Source of the DNA: Actinokineospora bangkokensis
Lineage (GTDB): Bacteria; Actinomycetota; Actinomycetes; Mycobacteriales; Pseudonocardiaceae
NCBI RefSeq assembly: GCF_001940455.1
Contig: NZ_MKQR01000026.1
Location: 678,351 to 742,350 of the forward strand
Reading direction: 5' to 3'
DNA length: 64,000 nt
The notes under the pieces are model-generated. The model saw only the letters and a list, made by a program, of their open reading frames with translations. It did not search any database and had not been told where the DNA came from. The translations under genes and the position numbers were made by a program. Positions 26,086-36,463 of the stretch are shown here, one piece after another; position 1 is the first letter of the stretch; every line of letters starts with the position of its first letter.

Positions 26086-27162
26086 TCAGCGCCCGACCAG
26101 CGGCAGGACGCCCTCGGCGAACCAGTAGGCCTCCTCCAGGTGCGGGTAGCCGCTGAGGATGAACTCGTCGATGCCGACCGCCCGGTACTGCTCGACGAGC
26201 GCGGCGACCTCGGCGTGGCTGCCGACCATGGCGGTGCCCGCCCCGCCGCGCACGAGGCCGACGCCCGCCCACAGCCCGGGGTGGACCTCCAGGGCGCGGG
26301 CGTCGTCGGTGCGCCTGCCCCGGTGCAGCTCGCGCATCCGCTGCTGCCCGGTGGACTGGCTGGTGGCCAGCACCTGCTGGGCGGCGGCGACCTGGTCGGG
26401 GTGCAGGGCGTCGAGCAGGCGCTGGGCCTCGCGCCAGGCGTCCTCGGAGGTGTCGCGGGTGATGGTGTGCAGCCGCAGCCCGAACCGCAGCGGCCGGGGG
26501 GTCAGCGCCCGCACGGCCGCGATCTTGTCCGCGACCTGCTCCGGTGGCTCGCCCCAGGTGAGGTAGACGTCGGCGTGGTCGGCGGCGACGGGCAGCGCCG
26601 CGCGGGAGGAGCCGCCGAAGTAGATCGGGGGCACGGGGTCGGGCGGGGCGAGGGTGGTGGCGCCGGTGATCTCGTAGTGCCTGCCGCTGTGGTCGACCGG
26701 CTCGGCGCCCCACGCGCCGCGCAGCACGGTGAGGAACTCGTCGGCGCGGGCGTAGCGGGTGTCGTGGTCGGCGGTGTCGCCGAAGCGCCGCTGCTCGGCC
26801 TCGTCCCCGCCCGCGACGACGTTGAGCAGCAACCGCCCGCCGGACACCCGCTGGTAGGTCGAGGCCATCTGCGCGGCGAGGGTGGGGCTGATCAACCCCG
26901 GCCGGAAGGCGACCAGGAACTTCAGCGTGCTGGTGTGCCCGAGCAGCGCGGCGGTGGTGATCCAGGCGTCCTCGCAGAACGTCCCGGTCGGGGTGAGCAC
27001 CCCGGTGAACCCCAGCGACTCCGCCGCCCGCGCCACCTGGGCCAGGTAGTCCAGGGTGGGCGGGCGGTGCGCCGACTGCTCGGCCCGCTGCGCGTGGAAC
27101 CGCTCCACGATGGTGCGGCCGTCCCCGGCGGTGGGGAGGAACCAGTGGAAGGTCGGCGCCAT
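26086..27162 (-). CDS. LLM class flavin-dependent oxidoreductase (alkanesulfonate monooxygenase-like)
   Basis: 358 residues with the bacterial luciferase-like TIM barrel. FHWFLPTAGDGRTIVE at the start, EDAWITTAALLGHTSTLKFLVAFRPG near 85, and RLLLNVVAGGDEAEQRRFGD near 135 match SsuD, which uses FMNH2 and O2 to desulfonate alkanesulfonates. The phosphate-binding segment IYFGGSSRAAL near 205 is also typical. No ssuABC transport or SsuE reductase gene is adjacent, so the substrate is uncertain. ATG at 27162. Confidence 0.9.
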   Translation of the reverse strand: MAPTFHWFLPTAGDGRTIVERFHAQRAEQSAHRPPTLDYLAQVARAAESLGFTGVLTPTGTFCEDAWITTAALLGHTSTLKFLVAFRPGLISPTLAAQMASTYQRVSGGRLLLNVVAGGDEAEQRRFGDTADHDTRYARADEFLTVLRGAWGAEPVDHSGRHYEITGATTLAPPDPVPPIYFGGSSRAALPVAADHADVYLTWGEPPEQVADKIAAVRALTPRPLRFGLRLHTITRDTSEDAWREAQRLLDALHPDQVAAAQQVLATSQSTGQQRMRELHRGRRTDDARALEVHPGLWAGVGLVRGGAGTAMVGSHAEVAALVEQYRAVGIDEFILSGYPHLEEAYWFAEGVLPLVGR

Positions 27163-27267
27163 GCACGCTCCCTGGGTCGGCGGTCCGCCCAGCTTGCGCC
27201 GCTGACACGGCCCCGGTCCAAGCCGTCCGCCATGCGGGACGCCCGTCCCGCGCGGGGACCGGACGCG

Positions 27268-27304
27268 CCGCGGGCAGGCAACCGGGTCGGCTGCCTGCCC
27301 GCGG
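27268..27304 (-). terminator. Terminator hairpin after purA
   Basis: CCGCGGGCAGGCA (27268-27280) and TGCCTGCCCGCGG (27292-27304) form a perfect 13-bp stem, ending 14 bp past the purA stop. Confidence 0.75.
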
Positions 27305-27318
27305 GTGTGGGGGTGTGC

Positions 27319-28686
<1,368 letters not shown>

Positions 28687-28704
28687 CTAGACCAGGGGGC
28701 TCCG

Positions 28705-29373
28705 ATGAGCGCACTCGTGCTGGCCTGCGGAAACGCGACAGGTACCGCACGTCCGCCGGTGATCACCGACGGTGAGGTGGTCGAACTGGGCGCCCGGCCG
28801 GGGCGCGGCGCGCTGGACCCGCTGCTCAGGGCGTTCGACGGCGGCCGGTTGGTGGTGCTGGGCACCGACGCCGACCTGGCCGCGGTGGTGCTGCGGTTGA
28901 TGCACAAGTCCCGGCTCGGTGACGTGGCCGTCGGGTACGTGCCGGACGACCCGGGGTCACGGGTGGCGGAGGTGTGGGGGTTGCCGCGCGACCGCGACGC
29001 GCAGGCGCGGGTGGCGTTCGAGGGCGAGGTGGACGCGGTCCCGCTGGTCCGCGACGACGCCGGGGGCTGCCTGGTGGGGCACGGGGTGATCGACCAGCCG
29101 CAGGGGGTCGTGTACTGCGACGACGCGGTGGCGCTGCGGGGCAGGGCGCGGCGGATCGAGGTGGCGCCGGACCTCGACGGCGGCCCGGGGCTTGTGGCGA
29201 CGGTGACCCGCGGCGGGTTCTTCGGGCGCAAGGTGGAGCGGTTCCACTCCCGGGCGATGCAGGTGGGGTGCCTGCGGACGCGGTTCGAGCGCGACGGCGT
29301 GCCCACCGACGCGGCCAAGTGGACCTGGTACCGGCACACCGAGGACCTGCGGGCGGTGCGCGGGGTGCTGTGA
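28705..29373 (+). CDS. Conserved hypothetical protein, divergent from purA
   Basis: 222 residues, cytosolic, no membrane segment. It begins MSALVLACGNATGTARPPVI, contains LLRAFDGGRLVVLGTDADLA and RLGDVAVGYVPDDPGSRVAEVWGLP, and ends with FHSRAMQVGCLRTRFERDGV. From memory it matches the protein encoded beside purA in M. tuberculosis (Rv0358), about the same length. The G-T-D-A and GYVP segments resemble the nucleotide-binding part of lipid/diacylglycerol kinases, but no kinase catalytic motif is clear. Function unknown. Confidence 0.8.
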   Translation: MSALVLACGNATGTARPPVITDGEVVELGARPGRGALDPLLRAFDGGRLVVLGTDADLAAVVLRLMHKSRLGDVAVGYVPDDPGSRVAEVWGLPRDRDAQARVAFEGEVDAVPLVRDDAGGCLVGHGVIDQPQGVVYCDDAVALRGRARRIEVAPDLDGGPGLVATVTRGGFFGRKVERFHSRAMQVGCLRTRFERDGVPTDAAKWTWYRHTEDLRAVRGVL

Positions 29374-29463
29374 GAGCAGCGGTGTTGACCGTGTGCGCAC
29401 TACCGCTGTACCTGGTGGGCGCTTGACCCGCTTACTGGGTCCCTCAGACACGAGGGAGGCGCA

Positions 29464-30324
29464 GTGAAGCGAGTTGGTTGGGCGCTCGCGCTGGCCGGGG
29501 CTGCGGCGGTTGCCGTCGTGGCGGCCCCCGCCAGCTCGGCCGCCACGACGGACACCATCTCCAGCGACCGGGCGACGGTGCGGGAGTACCCGGGCCGGTT
29601 GGTGCTGGCGAACGGGGCGGCGGGCGACCGGGTCGAGCTCACCGCGTACTGCGGGGACTGGGTGCGCATCCGGGTCACCTCGACCGCGCACGTGATGGCG
29701 ACGCCGGTGGGGTGGGTGCTGCGGTCGAACCTGACGAGGGGGTCGCAGTCCGGCGGCCTGTCGGGGGTGCCGGAGCAGTGCGGCACCGACGCCGACCGGT
29801 GGCGCGACTGGGTGGGGGCGATCAACGCGCCGTTCCACTCGCTGCGCAAGACCACCGCGGACGGGGTCACCGGGTGGCGGCGGATCACCTTCGGCACCCG
29901 GGTGACCCTGGCCGCGGGTGAGCAGTGCACGCCGTCGCTGAACTACACCCGGGTCACCGACGGGCCGGACGTGGTGGACCCGGCGCAGCGGGTGGCGCTG
30001 GACCTGGACACGGTGTCGTACCGGTACGTGACGCAGGACGGGTCGGTCGCCCTGGTGAGCGCGCAGCGGGCGGGCGGCAGCACCTACGGGGTGTGGTCGT
30101 TCGTGCCGTCGTCGTGCGTGCAGCCCCGGGGCCGCGAGCACGTGTACTTCGACGAGCCGGTGGTGCAGCTGACGGACATCAGCGGGCTCCAGACCGGCAC
30201 CGCGTACTCCGACGCGACGATCCGCTCGCGCGGGTGCTCGGCGGGGCTGATCAGCCCGACCCGGCCCGCGTTCGGGTACTGGCCGGACCCGCAGCCCGCC
30301 AACCGGCCCGCGTGCCCGGTCTAG
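29464..30324 (+). CDS. Secreted protein of unknown function
   Basis: 286 residues. Sec signal peptide (MKRVGWALALAGAAAVAVVAAPASSAA) then a mature protein with about six Cys residues, beginning with an SH3-like stretch (VREYPGRLVLANGAAGDRVELTAYCGDWVRIRVT) and a beta-rich C-terminal part (YRYVTQDGSVALVSAQ). No catalytic motif or family I recognise. GTG start at 29464 gives the positively charged signal peptide. The mature protein may be a cell-wall or environment-facing binding protein; that is inference. Confidence 0.7.
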   Translation: MKRVGWALALAGAAAVAVVAAPASSAATTDTISSDRATVREYPGRLVLANGAAGDRVELTAYCGDWVRIRVTSTAHVMATPVGWVLRSNLTRGSQSGGLSGVPEQCGTDADRWRDWVGAINAPFHSLRKTTADGVTGWRRITFGTRVTLAAGEQCTPSLNYTRVTDGPDVVDPAQRVALDLDTVSYRYVTQDGSVALVSAQRAGGSTYGVWSFVPSSCVQPRGREHVYFDEPVVQLTDISGLQTGTAYSDATIRSRGCSAGLISPTRPAFGYWPDPQPANRPACPV

Positions 30325-30471
30325 CGATCCGGCCGCCAGTGACACAGCGGTAACCCAGCGCTTCTACATTCAGTCGTCGGAGTGTCACTCAGTGGTGATG
30401 GGCGCTCCACCTGCACCCGGCATGGTCGTCCTGCCCTGCCGGTCCTCCTGACCCCCTGCACTGGAGGAGAC

Positions 30472-31101
30472 ATGAGCAAGTTCCGGGCGCTCGCGAGCGC
30501 CCTGCTGCTGTCCGCCGCGATGGTCATCGGCCTCGCGGGCACCGCCGCCGCGACCCCGCCGGGGATCCCGTCCGAGGCGACCGCGCGGTCGTACCTGTCG
30601 GGCCTCACCGTGCGCGCCGCGGGCTCGATGACCGGGTACTCCCGCGACCTGTTCCCGCACTGGATCACCATCTCCGGGGCCTGCAACACCCGCGAGACGG
30701 TGCTCAAGCGGGACGGGTCCTCGGTGGTCACCGACTCGTCCTGCGCGGCCGCCTCGGGCCGCTGGTACAGCCCCTACGACGGCGCGACCTGGTCGGCGGC
30801 CGCGGACGTGGACATCGACCACGTGGTGCCGCTGGCGAACGCGTGGCGCTCCGGCGCGGCGTCGTGGACCACGGCCAAGCGCCAGCAGCTGGCCAACGAC
30901 CTGAGCGCGCCGCAGCTGATCGCCGTGACCGACAACGTCAACCAGGCCAAGGGCGACCAGGGCCCGGAGTCCTGGAAGCCGCCGCTGACCTCGTACTGGT
31001 GCACCTACGCGAAGATGTGGGTCGCGGTGAAGGACAAGTACGCGCTGTCGGTGACCTCGGCGGAGAAGTCGGCGCTGTCGTCGATGCTCGACCGCTGCTG
31101 A
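30472..31101 (+). CDS. Secreted HNH-type nuclease (DUF1524-like), copy 1
   Basis: 209 residues. Signal peptide of about 27 residues (MSKFRALASALLLSAAMVI, cut at AAA-TPPG). The catalytic core has DVDIDHVVPLANAWRSGA with D116-H117, then TDNVNQAKGDQGPESWKPP, the His-Asn-x-Asp layout of DUF1524/GmrSD C-terminal HNH nucleases. Four Cys (CNTRET, SSCA, WCTY, final DRC) are all kept in the copy at 31277 and probably form two disulfides. Strong GGAGGA ribosome site. Likely a secreted DNA- or RNA-degrading enzyme; nuclease activity is inferred from family motifs. Confidence 0.88.
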   Translation: MSKFRALASALLLSAAMVIGLAGTAAATPPGIPSEATARSYLSGLTVRAAGSMTGYSRDLFPHWITISGACNTRETVLKRDGSSVVTDSSCAAASGRWYSPYDGATWSAAADVDIDHVVPLANAWRSGAASWTTAKRQQLANDLSAPQLIAVTDNVNQAKGDQGPESWKPPLTSYWCTYAKMWVAVKDKYALSVTSAEKSALSSMLDRC

Positions 31102-31107
31102 CACCGC

Positions 31108-31139
31108 GGGCGGAGGGGCCCTCCCGGGCCCCTTCGCCC
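31108..31139 (+). terminator. Hairpin between the two nuclease genes
   Basis: GAGGGGCCC and GGGCCCCTTC (31113-31121 / 31126-31135) pair, extended by GGGC/GCCC, 6 bp after the first nuclease stop. Confidence 0.6.
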
Positions 31140-31276
31140 GTTCGGCCGTCGACCAAAGTTCCGACTCTCCCCGTATTCGCCGTCGATCGCCCGTGTGTCA
31201 CCCGAAGGTATTGCCACCGCCACACGCCTCCGTCAGGGTCGTGATCGTTCCACGAACCGCATGAGGAGGAAGTGGC

Positions 31277-31915
31277 ATGTTTTCGTCGGGGAAACTGCGC
31301 ACTGCCGGTGTGACGGTCCTGCTGACCGCGGGCGCCCTGGTCGGCGCCGCGGGGACGGCCTCGGCCACCCCGCCGGGCATCCCGAGCCCGGCCACGGCGG
31401 CCTCGGAGCTGAGCGGGCTGACCGTGGCCGCGGACGGCTCCATGGACGGCTACTCCCGGGACGAGTTCCCGCACTGGCACACCGTCGAGGGCTCCTGCGA
31501 CACCCGCGAGGAGGTCCTCAAGCGCGACGGCGACGGCGTGTCGGTCGACTCCTCGTGCAAGGCCACCGCGGGCAGCTGGACCAGCCCGTACGACGGGGAG
31601 ACCTGGACCGAGACCTCGGACGTCGACATCGACCACATGGTGCCGCTGGCCGCCGCGTGGCGCTCCGGGGCCGCGGGCTGGACCACCGCCGAGCGCGAGG
31701 CGTTCGCCAACGACCTCGACGGCCCGCAGCTGTGGGCGGTGACCGACAACGTCAACCAGTCCAAGAGCGACCAGACCCCCGACCAGTGGAAGCCGCCGTC
31801 GGAGTCGGCCTGGTGCGAGTACGCCAGCGCGTACGTCCGCGTCAAGCACACCTGGGACCTCACGGTCACCTCCGCCGAGAAGGCCGCCCTGTCCGACATG
31901 CTGGGGACGTGCTGA
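31277..31915 (+). CDS. Secreted HNH-type nuclease (DUF1524-like), copy 2
   Basis: 212 residues. Signal peptide of about 30 residues (MFSSGKLRTAGVTVLLTAGA, cut at ASA-TPPG). Its mature part aligns without gaps over 182 residues with the enzyme at 30472, roughly two thirds identical by eye. D119-H120 lies in DVDIDHMVPLAAAWRSGAAG and the TDNVNQSKSDQTPDQWKPP motif follows, with the Lys-Gly-Asp of copy 1 read as Lys-Ser-Asp. The ATG at 31277 has GAGGAGGA upstream. A small gene overlaps its stop codon. Confidence 0.88.
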   Translation: MFSSGKLRTAGVTVLLTAGALVGAAGTASATPPGIPSPATAASELSGLTVAADGSMDGYSRDEFPHWHTVEGSCDTREEVLKRDGDGVSVDSSCKATAGSWTSPYDGETWTETSDVDIDHMVPLAAAWRSGAAGWTTAEREAFANDLDGPQLWAVTDNVNQSKSDQTPDQWKPPSESAWCEYASAYVRVKHTWDLTVTSAEKAALSDMLGTC

Positions 31916-32163
31916 GCGAATACGTCTCCCCCCTGACCGCGCCGCCCGGCGGCCTGATGACCGAGGACGCGGGCGCCATCACCGGCGACCTCGACCTCCG
32001 CAGCACCTGCACCGCCGACGGCGTCGTGCAGGTCAAGGTCCGCTACACCGGCGCCGAGGACTGGTACCGCGTCCGCGGCGGCCAGTGCAAGCTGTCCGAC
32101 CCCGCCGACCACGGCGCCGTCCACGCCCTGCTCGTCGGCGTCCTCAACCGCCCGGCGGGCTGA
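31909..32163 (+). CDS. Small protein coupled to the second nuclease
   Basis: 84 residues. The frame opens with GTG at 31909, overlapping the nuclease stop (GTGCTGA), with GGGGA at 31903-31907 as ribosome site, and ends with TGA at 32163. Nearly all third codon positions are G or C, which argues strongly for a real gene. No signal peptide; two Cys (RSTCTADG, GGQCKLSD) and a WYRVRGGQCKLSD core. Function unknown. A cytosolic partner or inhibitor of the secreted nuclease is possible by analogy with barnase-barstar, but there is no sequence evidence for it. An internal ATG at 31957 is an alternative start. Confidence 0.65.
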   Translation: MLSEYVSPLTAPPGGLMTEDAGAITGDLDLRSTCTADGVVQVKVRYTGAEDWYRVRGGQCKLSDPADHGAVHALLVGVLNRPAG

Positions 32164-32170
32164 ACCCCCA

Positions 32171-32207
32171 GGTCAGGCCGCACCCGCCCCTCGGGTGCGG
32201 CCTGACC
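32171..32207 (+). terminator. Perfect 16-bp terminator-like hairpin
   Basis: GGTCAGGCCGCACCCG (32171-32186), a 5-nt loop, then its exact inverse complement (32192-32207), beginning 8 bp after the stop of the small gene. No T tract. Confidence 0.8.
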
Positions 32208-32223
32208 CGTCGCCCACTATTCG

Positions 32224-32239
32224 CAGTGTGTATACACTG
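32224..32239. promoter_or_regulatory. Palindromic operator-like site upstream of the VanZ-like gene
   Basis: CAGTGT-GTAT-ACACTG, a 6-bp inverted repeat with 4-bp centre containing GTGTATACAC, 40 bp before the next start. The TGTATACA core is common in GntR (YtrA-type) operators. No GntR gene is in the window. Confidence 0.45.
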
Positions 32240-32278
32240 AGAGAGTAGTAGCGGACGACGAGTCGGGGGACTTCCGAG

Positions 32279-33055
32279 ATGGTGCTGACGCGAGCGGCGT
32301 GGACGACGGCGAAGATGTTCACCTCGCCCTACCTGGTCACCGGCCTGCTGCTGGGCGGCGCCGCACTGGCGTGGCTGGCCCTGCGCCTGGCCGACCACCG
32401 GCACTGGCCCCGCCTGCCCACCGCCGTCGCGGGCCTGGGCGCCGCACTCGCCATCGCCGTCACCCTCTGCCGGGGCGGCAACGACATCTCCGCCACCACC
32501 GCCGCCGCGGGCACCCTCTGCACCCTCAACGGCCCCTCGTGGTCCGGCCCCCTCCAACTGCTCAACCTCGCCATGCTCGCCCCGTTCGCCGCCGCCGCCA
32601 CCCTCGCCACCCACCGGCCCTGGGCCGTCCTCGCGGCGTCGGCGACCCTCAGCGCGGCCATAGAACTCACCCAGACCCTCACCGCGCGAGGACTGTGCGA
32701 AACCGAGGACTTCGCCAACAACACCACCGGCGCCGCCCTGGCCGTCCTCGCCGCAGCCCTCCACCTCCGCTGGACGACCCACCCGCGCGGGCGGGGCGGG
32801 CCGGGCGAGGCGGGTGGTGCCCCGAGGGGCACCACCCGGGGGGATCAGAGGCCGATCGCCTGGTGGGCGGCGGGGTCGGAGTCGGCGAGGAAGGTGGCGC
32901 AGCGGTCGTACTCCTCGGTCTCGCCGATGGCCTTGGCGGCCTTGGCGAGGGCGCCGAGGGAGCGGAGGAAGCCCTGGTTGGGGCGGTGGTCCCAGGGGAT
33001 GGGGCCGTGGCCCTTCCAGCCGGAGCGGCGGAGCTGGTCGAGGCCGCGGTGGTAG
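32279..33055 (+). CDS. VanZ-like membrane protein with run-on 3' end
   Basis: 258 residues as an open frame. Residues 1-180 are a VanZ-like membrane protein: helices at about 14-40 (TSPYLVTGLLLGGAALAWLAL), 45-65, 90-115 and 120-150, with ASATLSAAIELTQTLTARGL and CETEDFANNTTGAALAVLAA, the ELxQ/D-x-x-x-N features of the family. After residue 180 (about 32820) the frame runs on through a strong hairpin and 210 bp antisense to the DUF3151 gene before a stop. The last 75 residues are probably not conserved; the stop may have been lost. Role in cell-envelope stress unknown. Confidence 0.75.
   Translation: MVLTRAAWTTAKMFTSPYLVTGLLLGGAALAWLALRLADHRHWPRLPTAVAGLGAALAIAVTLCRGGNDISATTAAAGTLCTLNGPSWSGPLQLLNLAMLAPFAAAATLATHRPWAVLAASATLSAAIELTQTLTARGLCETEDFANNTTGAALAVLAAALHLRWTTHPRGRGGPGEAGGAPRGTTRGDQRPIAWWAAGSESARKVAQRSYSSVSPMALAALARAPRERRKPWLGRWSQGMGPWPFQPERRSWSRPRW
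32811..32838. terminator. Strong bidirectional terminator hairpin inside the VanZ-like frame
   Basis: CGGGTGGTGCCCC (32811-32823), a 2-nt centre, and GGGGCACCACCCG (32826-32838) form a perfect 13-bp stem. It starts 7 bp after the minus-strand DUF3151 stop codon and is within the run-on part of the VanZ-like frame. Confidence 0.8.
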
Positions 33056-33252
33056 CCGGTGCGGGCGTAGGCGTACGCGGTGACGTCCTGGCCGTCGGCG
33101 AGGGCCTGCTCGGCGAGGGCGGCCCAGGCCGCGGAGAAGTCGGGGGCCCGCTTGATGAGGTCGACGGGGTCGGTGCCCGCGTCCAGCGCGTCCTGCAGCT
33201 CGGCCCGCTCCGGCAAGCGCGTGGGGTCCGGTCCGCCCAAGAGGTTCTGCAT
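32845..33252 (-). CDS. DUF3151 family protein
   Basis: 135 residues, cytosolic. It matches the actinobacterial DUF3151 family: MQNLLGGPDPTRLPERAELQ, RAPDFSAAWAALAEQALADG, YARTGYHRGLDQLRRSGWKG and PIPWDHRPNQGFLRSLGALA. In M. tuberculosis the corresponding gene (Rv0360c, from memory) also sits between purA and fba, as here. Function unknown; possibly linked to glycolysis by constant neighbourhood. ATG at 33252. Confidence 0.88.
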   Translation of the reverse strand: MQNLLGGPDPTRLPERAELQDALDAGTDPVDLIKRAPDFSAAWAALAEQALADGQDVTAYAYARTGYHRGLDQLRRSGWKGHGPIPWDHRPNQGFLRSLGALAKAAKAIGETEEYDRCATFLADSDPAAHQAIGL

Positions 33253-33362
33253 GGGGCCATGATGCCCGGGGTGGCACCGCCCCCGCCCGGTGGTCCGGGC
33301 GGGGGACGCGGTCCGCGACCACCCGGTCCGCACCACCGGTGCGGGTCGCGGGAGGGCCGCGG

Positions 33363-34397
<1,035 letters not shown>

Positions 34398-34523
34398 CGG
34401 TGCTCCTCCTCGGGGTGGTGCGCTGTCGCCCGGATCCTACGAGCAGCGCGCGCCCCGCCGCTCCGTCAGCGCGGCCACACGACCTCCGGTCGGACCGATC
34501 CAGAGAGCGATCACACAGCCCGG

Positions 34524-35360
34524 TCAGGCCGTCAGCGCGGGCCCGAGCCTGCGGTAGGCGGCCAGCGCGGGCCCCTCCTCGTCGGTGAGCACCTGCACGC
34601 ACACGTGGTCGGCGCCCGCGGCCAGGTGCTCGTCCACGCGCGCCTTCACCGCGTCCTCGTCGCCCCAGGCCACCAGGGCGTCGACGAGCCGGTCGCTGCC
34701 CTTGACGTCGTCCTCGGAGAAGCCCAGGCGGCGCCAGTTGTTCGTGTAGTTCGGCATGCCGAAGTACGGGGTGAGGTGGCGCCGCGCGGTCTCCCTGGCC
34801 TTGGCCGGGTCGGTCTCCAGCAGCACGTGCTGCTCGGGGGCCAGCAGGGCGGTGCCGAGCACCTCGCGGGCCTGGGCGGTGTGCTCCGGGGTGACCAGGT
34901 AGGGCAGCGCGCCCCGGGTGCGGCTCGCGGCCAGCTCCAGCGACCGGGGGCCCTGCACGCCCAGCGCCACCGCGTCCGCGGGGACGGCGAGCTGGTCGAG
35001 GTACTCGACGAGCTTGGTGTAGGGCTTGGCGTAGGTCTTGTCGGTGATGGCCTCGACGACGACCTGGTGGCTGGCGCCGAGGCCGAGCACGAACCGGTCG
35101 GGGTGGCGGGTGGCGATGCGGTCGAAGGCGGTGGCGATGCCCGCCGGGCCGTCGGCCCAGATGTTGACGATGCTCGTGCCCACCGCCAGCGCGCGGGTGC
35201 CCGCCAGCAGGGTGTCGACGATGGCGAGGTCACCACCGGGGTTGACGCCCAGCCACAGCGCGCCGAAGCCCAGCTCCTCGACCTCGGCGGCCGCGTCGGC
35301 GCGGTCCACCCACGCGGTGTGCGCGGCCCAGACGCCCACCCGGCCCAGCTCGGCAGCCAT
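34524..35360 (-). CDS. LLM class oxidoreductase, probable F420-dependent type
   Basis: 278 residues with the luciferase-like barrel: GRVGVWAAHTAWVDRADAAAEVEELGFGALWLG opening (in part), VGTSIVNIWADGPAGIATAFD, HPDRFVLGLGASHQ. The length and these motifs match the F420-dependent TIGR03620 group of actinobacteria rather than the FMN-using SsuD type. Cofactor F420 is inferred from the family. Substrate unknown. ATG at 35360; monocistronic and divergent from an aldo/keto reductase gene. Confidence 0.85.
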   Translation of the reverse strand: MAAELGRVGVWAAHTAWVDRADAAAEVEELGFGALWLGVNPGGDLAIVDTLLAGTRALAVGTSIVNIWADGPAGIATAFDRIATRHPDRFVLGLGASHQVVVEAITDKTYAKPYTKLVEYLDQLAVPADAVALGVQGPRSLELAASRTRGALPYLVTPEHTAQAREVLGTALLAPEQHVLLETDPAKARETARRHLTPYFGMPNYTNNWRRLGFSEDDVKGSDRLVDALVAWGDEDAVKARVDEHLAAGADHVCVQVLTDEEGPALAAYRRLGPALTA

Positions 35361-35435
35361 CCGCCCTCCATCCGCTCGGCAGGACCGAGATCCTACAACC
35401 GGCGGGCAGCGGCGCAGGACGAGTAGGTTCGGGCC

Positions 35436-36374
35436 ATGGCGAACATCGGCTCATCGGACCTGGACGTCTTCCCCCTCAACCTCGGCGGCAACGTCTTCGG
35501 CTGGACCGCGGACGAGGCGGCCTCGGCGGCCGTGCTCGACGCGTACACCGAGGCGGGCGGCAACTTCGTCGACACCGCGGACGTGTACTCGGCGTGGGCC
35601 CCCGGCAACTCCGGTGGCGAGTCCGAGCGGGTGCTGGGCGGTTGGATGGCCGCGCGGGGCAACCGGTCGCAGGTCGTGGTGGCGACGAAGGTGGGCTCGC
35701 ACCCGGAGCGCAAGGGCTTGCGGGCGGAGAACATCCTGGCCGCAGCGGACGACTCGCTCCAGCGCCTGGGCACCGACTACATCGATCTCTACTACGTGCA
35801 CCGCGACGACGACCACGACATCCCGGTCGAGGAGTTCCTGGGCGCGTTCGGGCAGCTCGTCGAGGCGGGGAAGGTGCGCTACATCGCCGCGTCGAACATG
35901 ACCCCCGAGCGGCTGGAGGCGTCGTTCGCGGCGGCCGAGGCGGACGCGGGCCTGCCCAGGTTCGTCGCGCTCCAGCCCAACTACAACCTCGTCGACCGGG
36001 CGGACTACGAGTCGACTTACCCGGAGGTCGTGGCCAAGCACAACCTGGGCGTGCTGCCCTACTGGTCGCTGGCGAGCGGCTTCCTCACCGGCAAGTACCG
36101 CGACGGCGCCACCGTGCACAGCCAGCGCGCGTCGGGGGCGAGCAAGCACCTCAACGACCGCGGCCGCAAGGTCCTCGCGGCGCTGGACCACGTCGCCGAG
36201 GGGCACGGGGTGCCGGTGGCGGCGGTGGCGCTGGCCTGGTTGAAGGCGCAGCCGGGCATCGTCGCGCCGATCGCGAGCGCGCGGACGGTGGAGCAGCTGG
36301 CGGACCTGCTGCCGGTGGCGACCCTGGAGCTGTCGGCGGACGAGCTGGCCGCGCTCACGGCCGCCTCGGAGTGA
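35436..36374 (+). CDS. Aldo/keto reductase
   Basis: 312 residues. NADPH-dependent reductase of the AKR fold: FPLNLGGNVFGWTAD opening, catalytic Asp-Tyr in VDTADVYSAWAPG, Lys in VVVATKVGSHPERKG, and His in IDLYYVHRDDDHD. The C-terminal cofactor segment ASARTVEQLADLLPV is present. Substrate not known; similar proteins reduce aldehydes. It ends 89 bp before an SDR gene with its own operator-like sequences. Confidence 0.94.
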   Translation: MANIGSSDLDVFPLNLGGNVFGWTADEAASAAVLDAYTEAGGNFVDTADVYSAWAPGNSGGESERVLGGWMAARGNRSQVVVATKVGSHPERKGLRAENILAAADDSLQRLGTDYIDLYYVHRDDDHDIPVEEFLGAFGQLVEAGKVRYIAASNMTPERLEASFAAAEADAGLPRFVALQPNYNLVDRADYESTYPEVVAKHNLGVLPYWSLASGFLTGKYRDGATVHSQRASGASKHLNDRGRKVLAALDHVAEGHGVPVAAVALAWLKAQPGIVAPIASARTVEQLADLLPVATLELSADELAALTAASE

Positions 36375-36387
36375 CGCGCGACACCTG

Positions 36388-36414
36388 TTACTCGCGGTAG
36401 CTTACTCGGGGTAA
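36388..36414. promoter_or_regulatory. Tandem TTAC-N5-GTA operator-like repeats
   Basis: TTACTCGCGGTA (36388-36399) and TTACTCGGGGTAA (36402-36414) repeat with a 14-bp period; the second is a TTAC-N5-GTAA palindrome. They lie 50-76 bp before the SDR start, the place of a TetR-type operator. No regulator gene is next to it. Confidence 0.5.
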
Positions 36415-36463
36415 GTTGCGCTACGGTCGGGTCCTCCACCCACTCGTTCGAGGAGGAACGCCG

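Noticed and set aside
30472-32163. The nuclease pair as part of a contact-dependent toxin system
   Set aside because: The proteins are small, Sec-exported and lack delivery domains; no toxin-delivery genes are adjacent.
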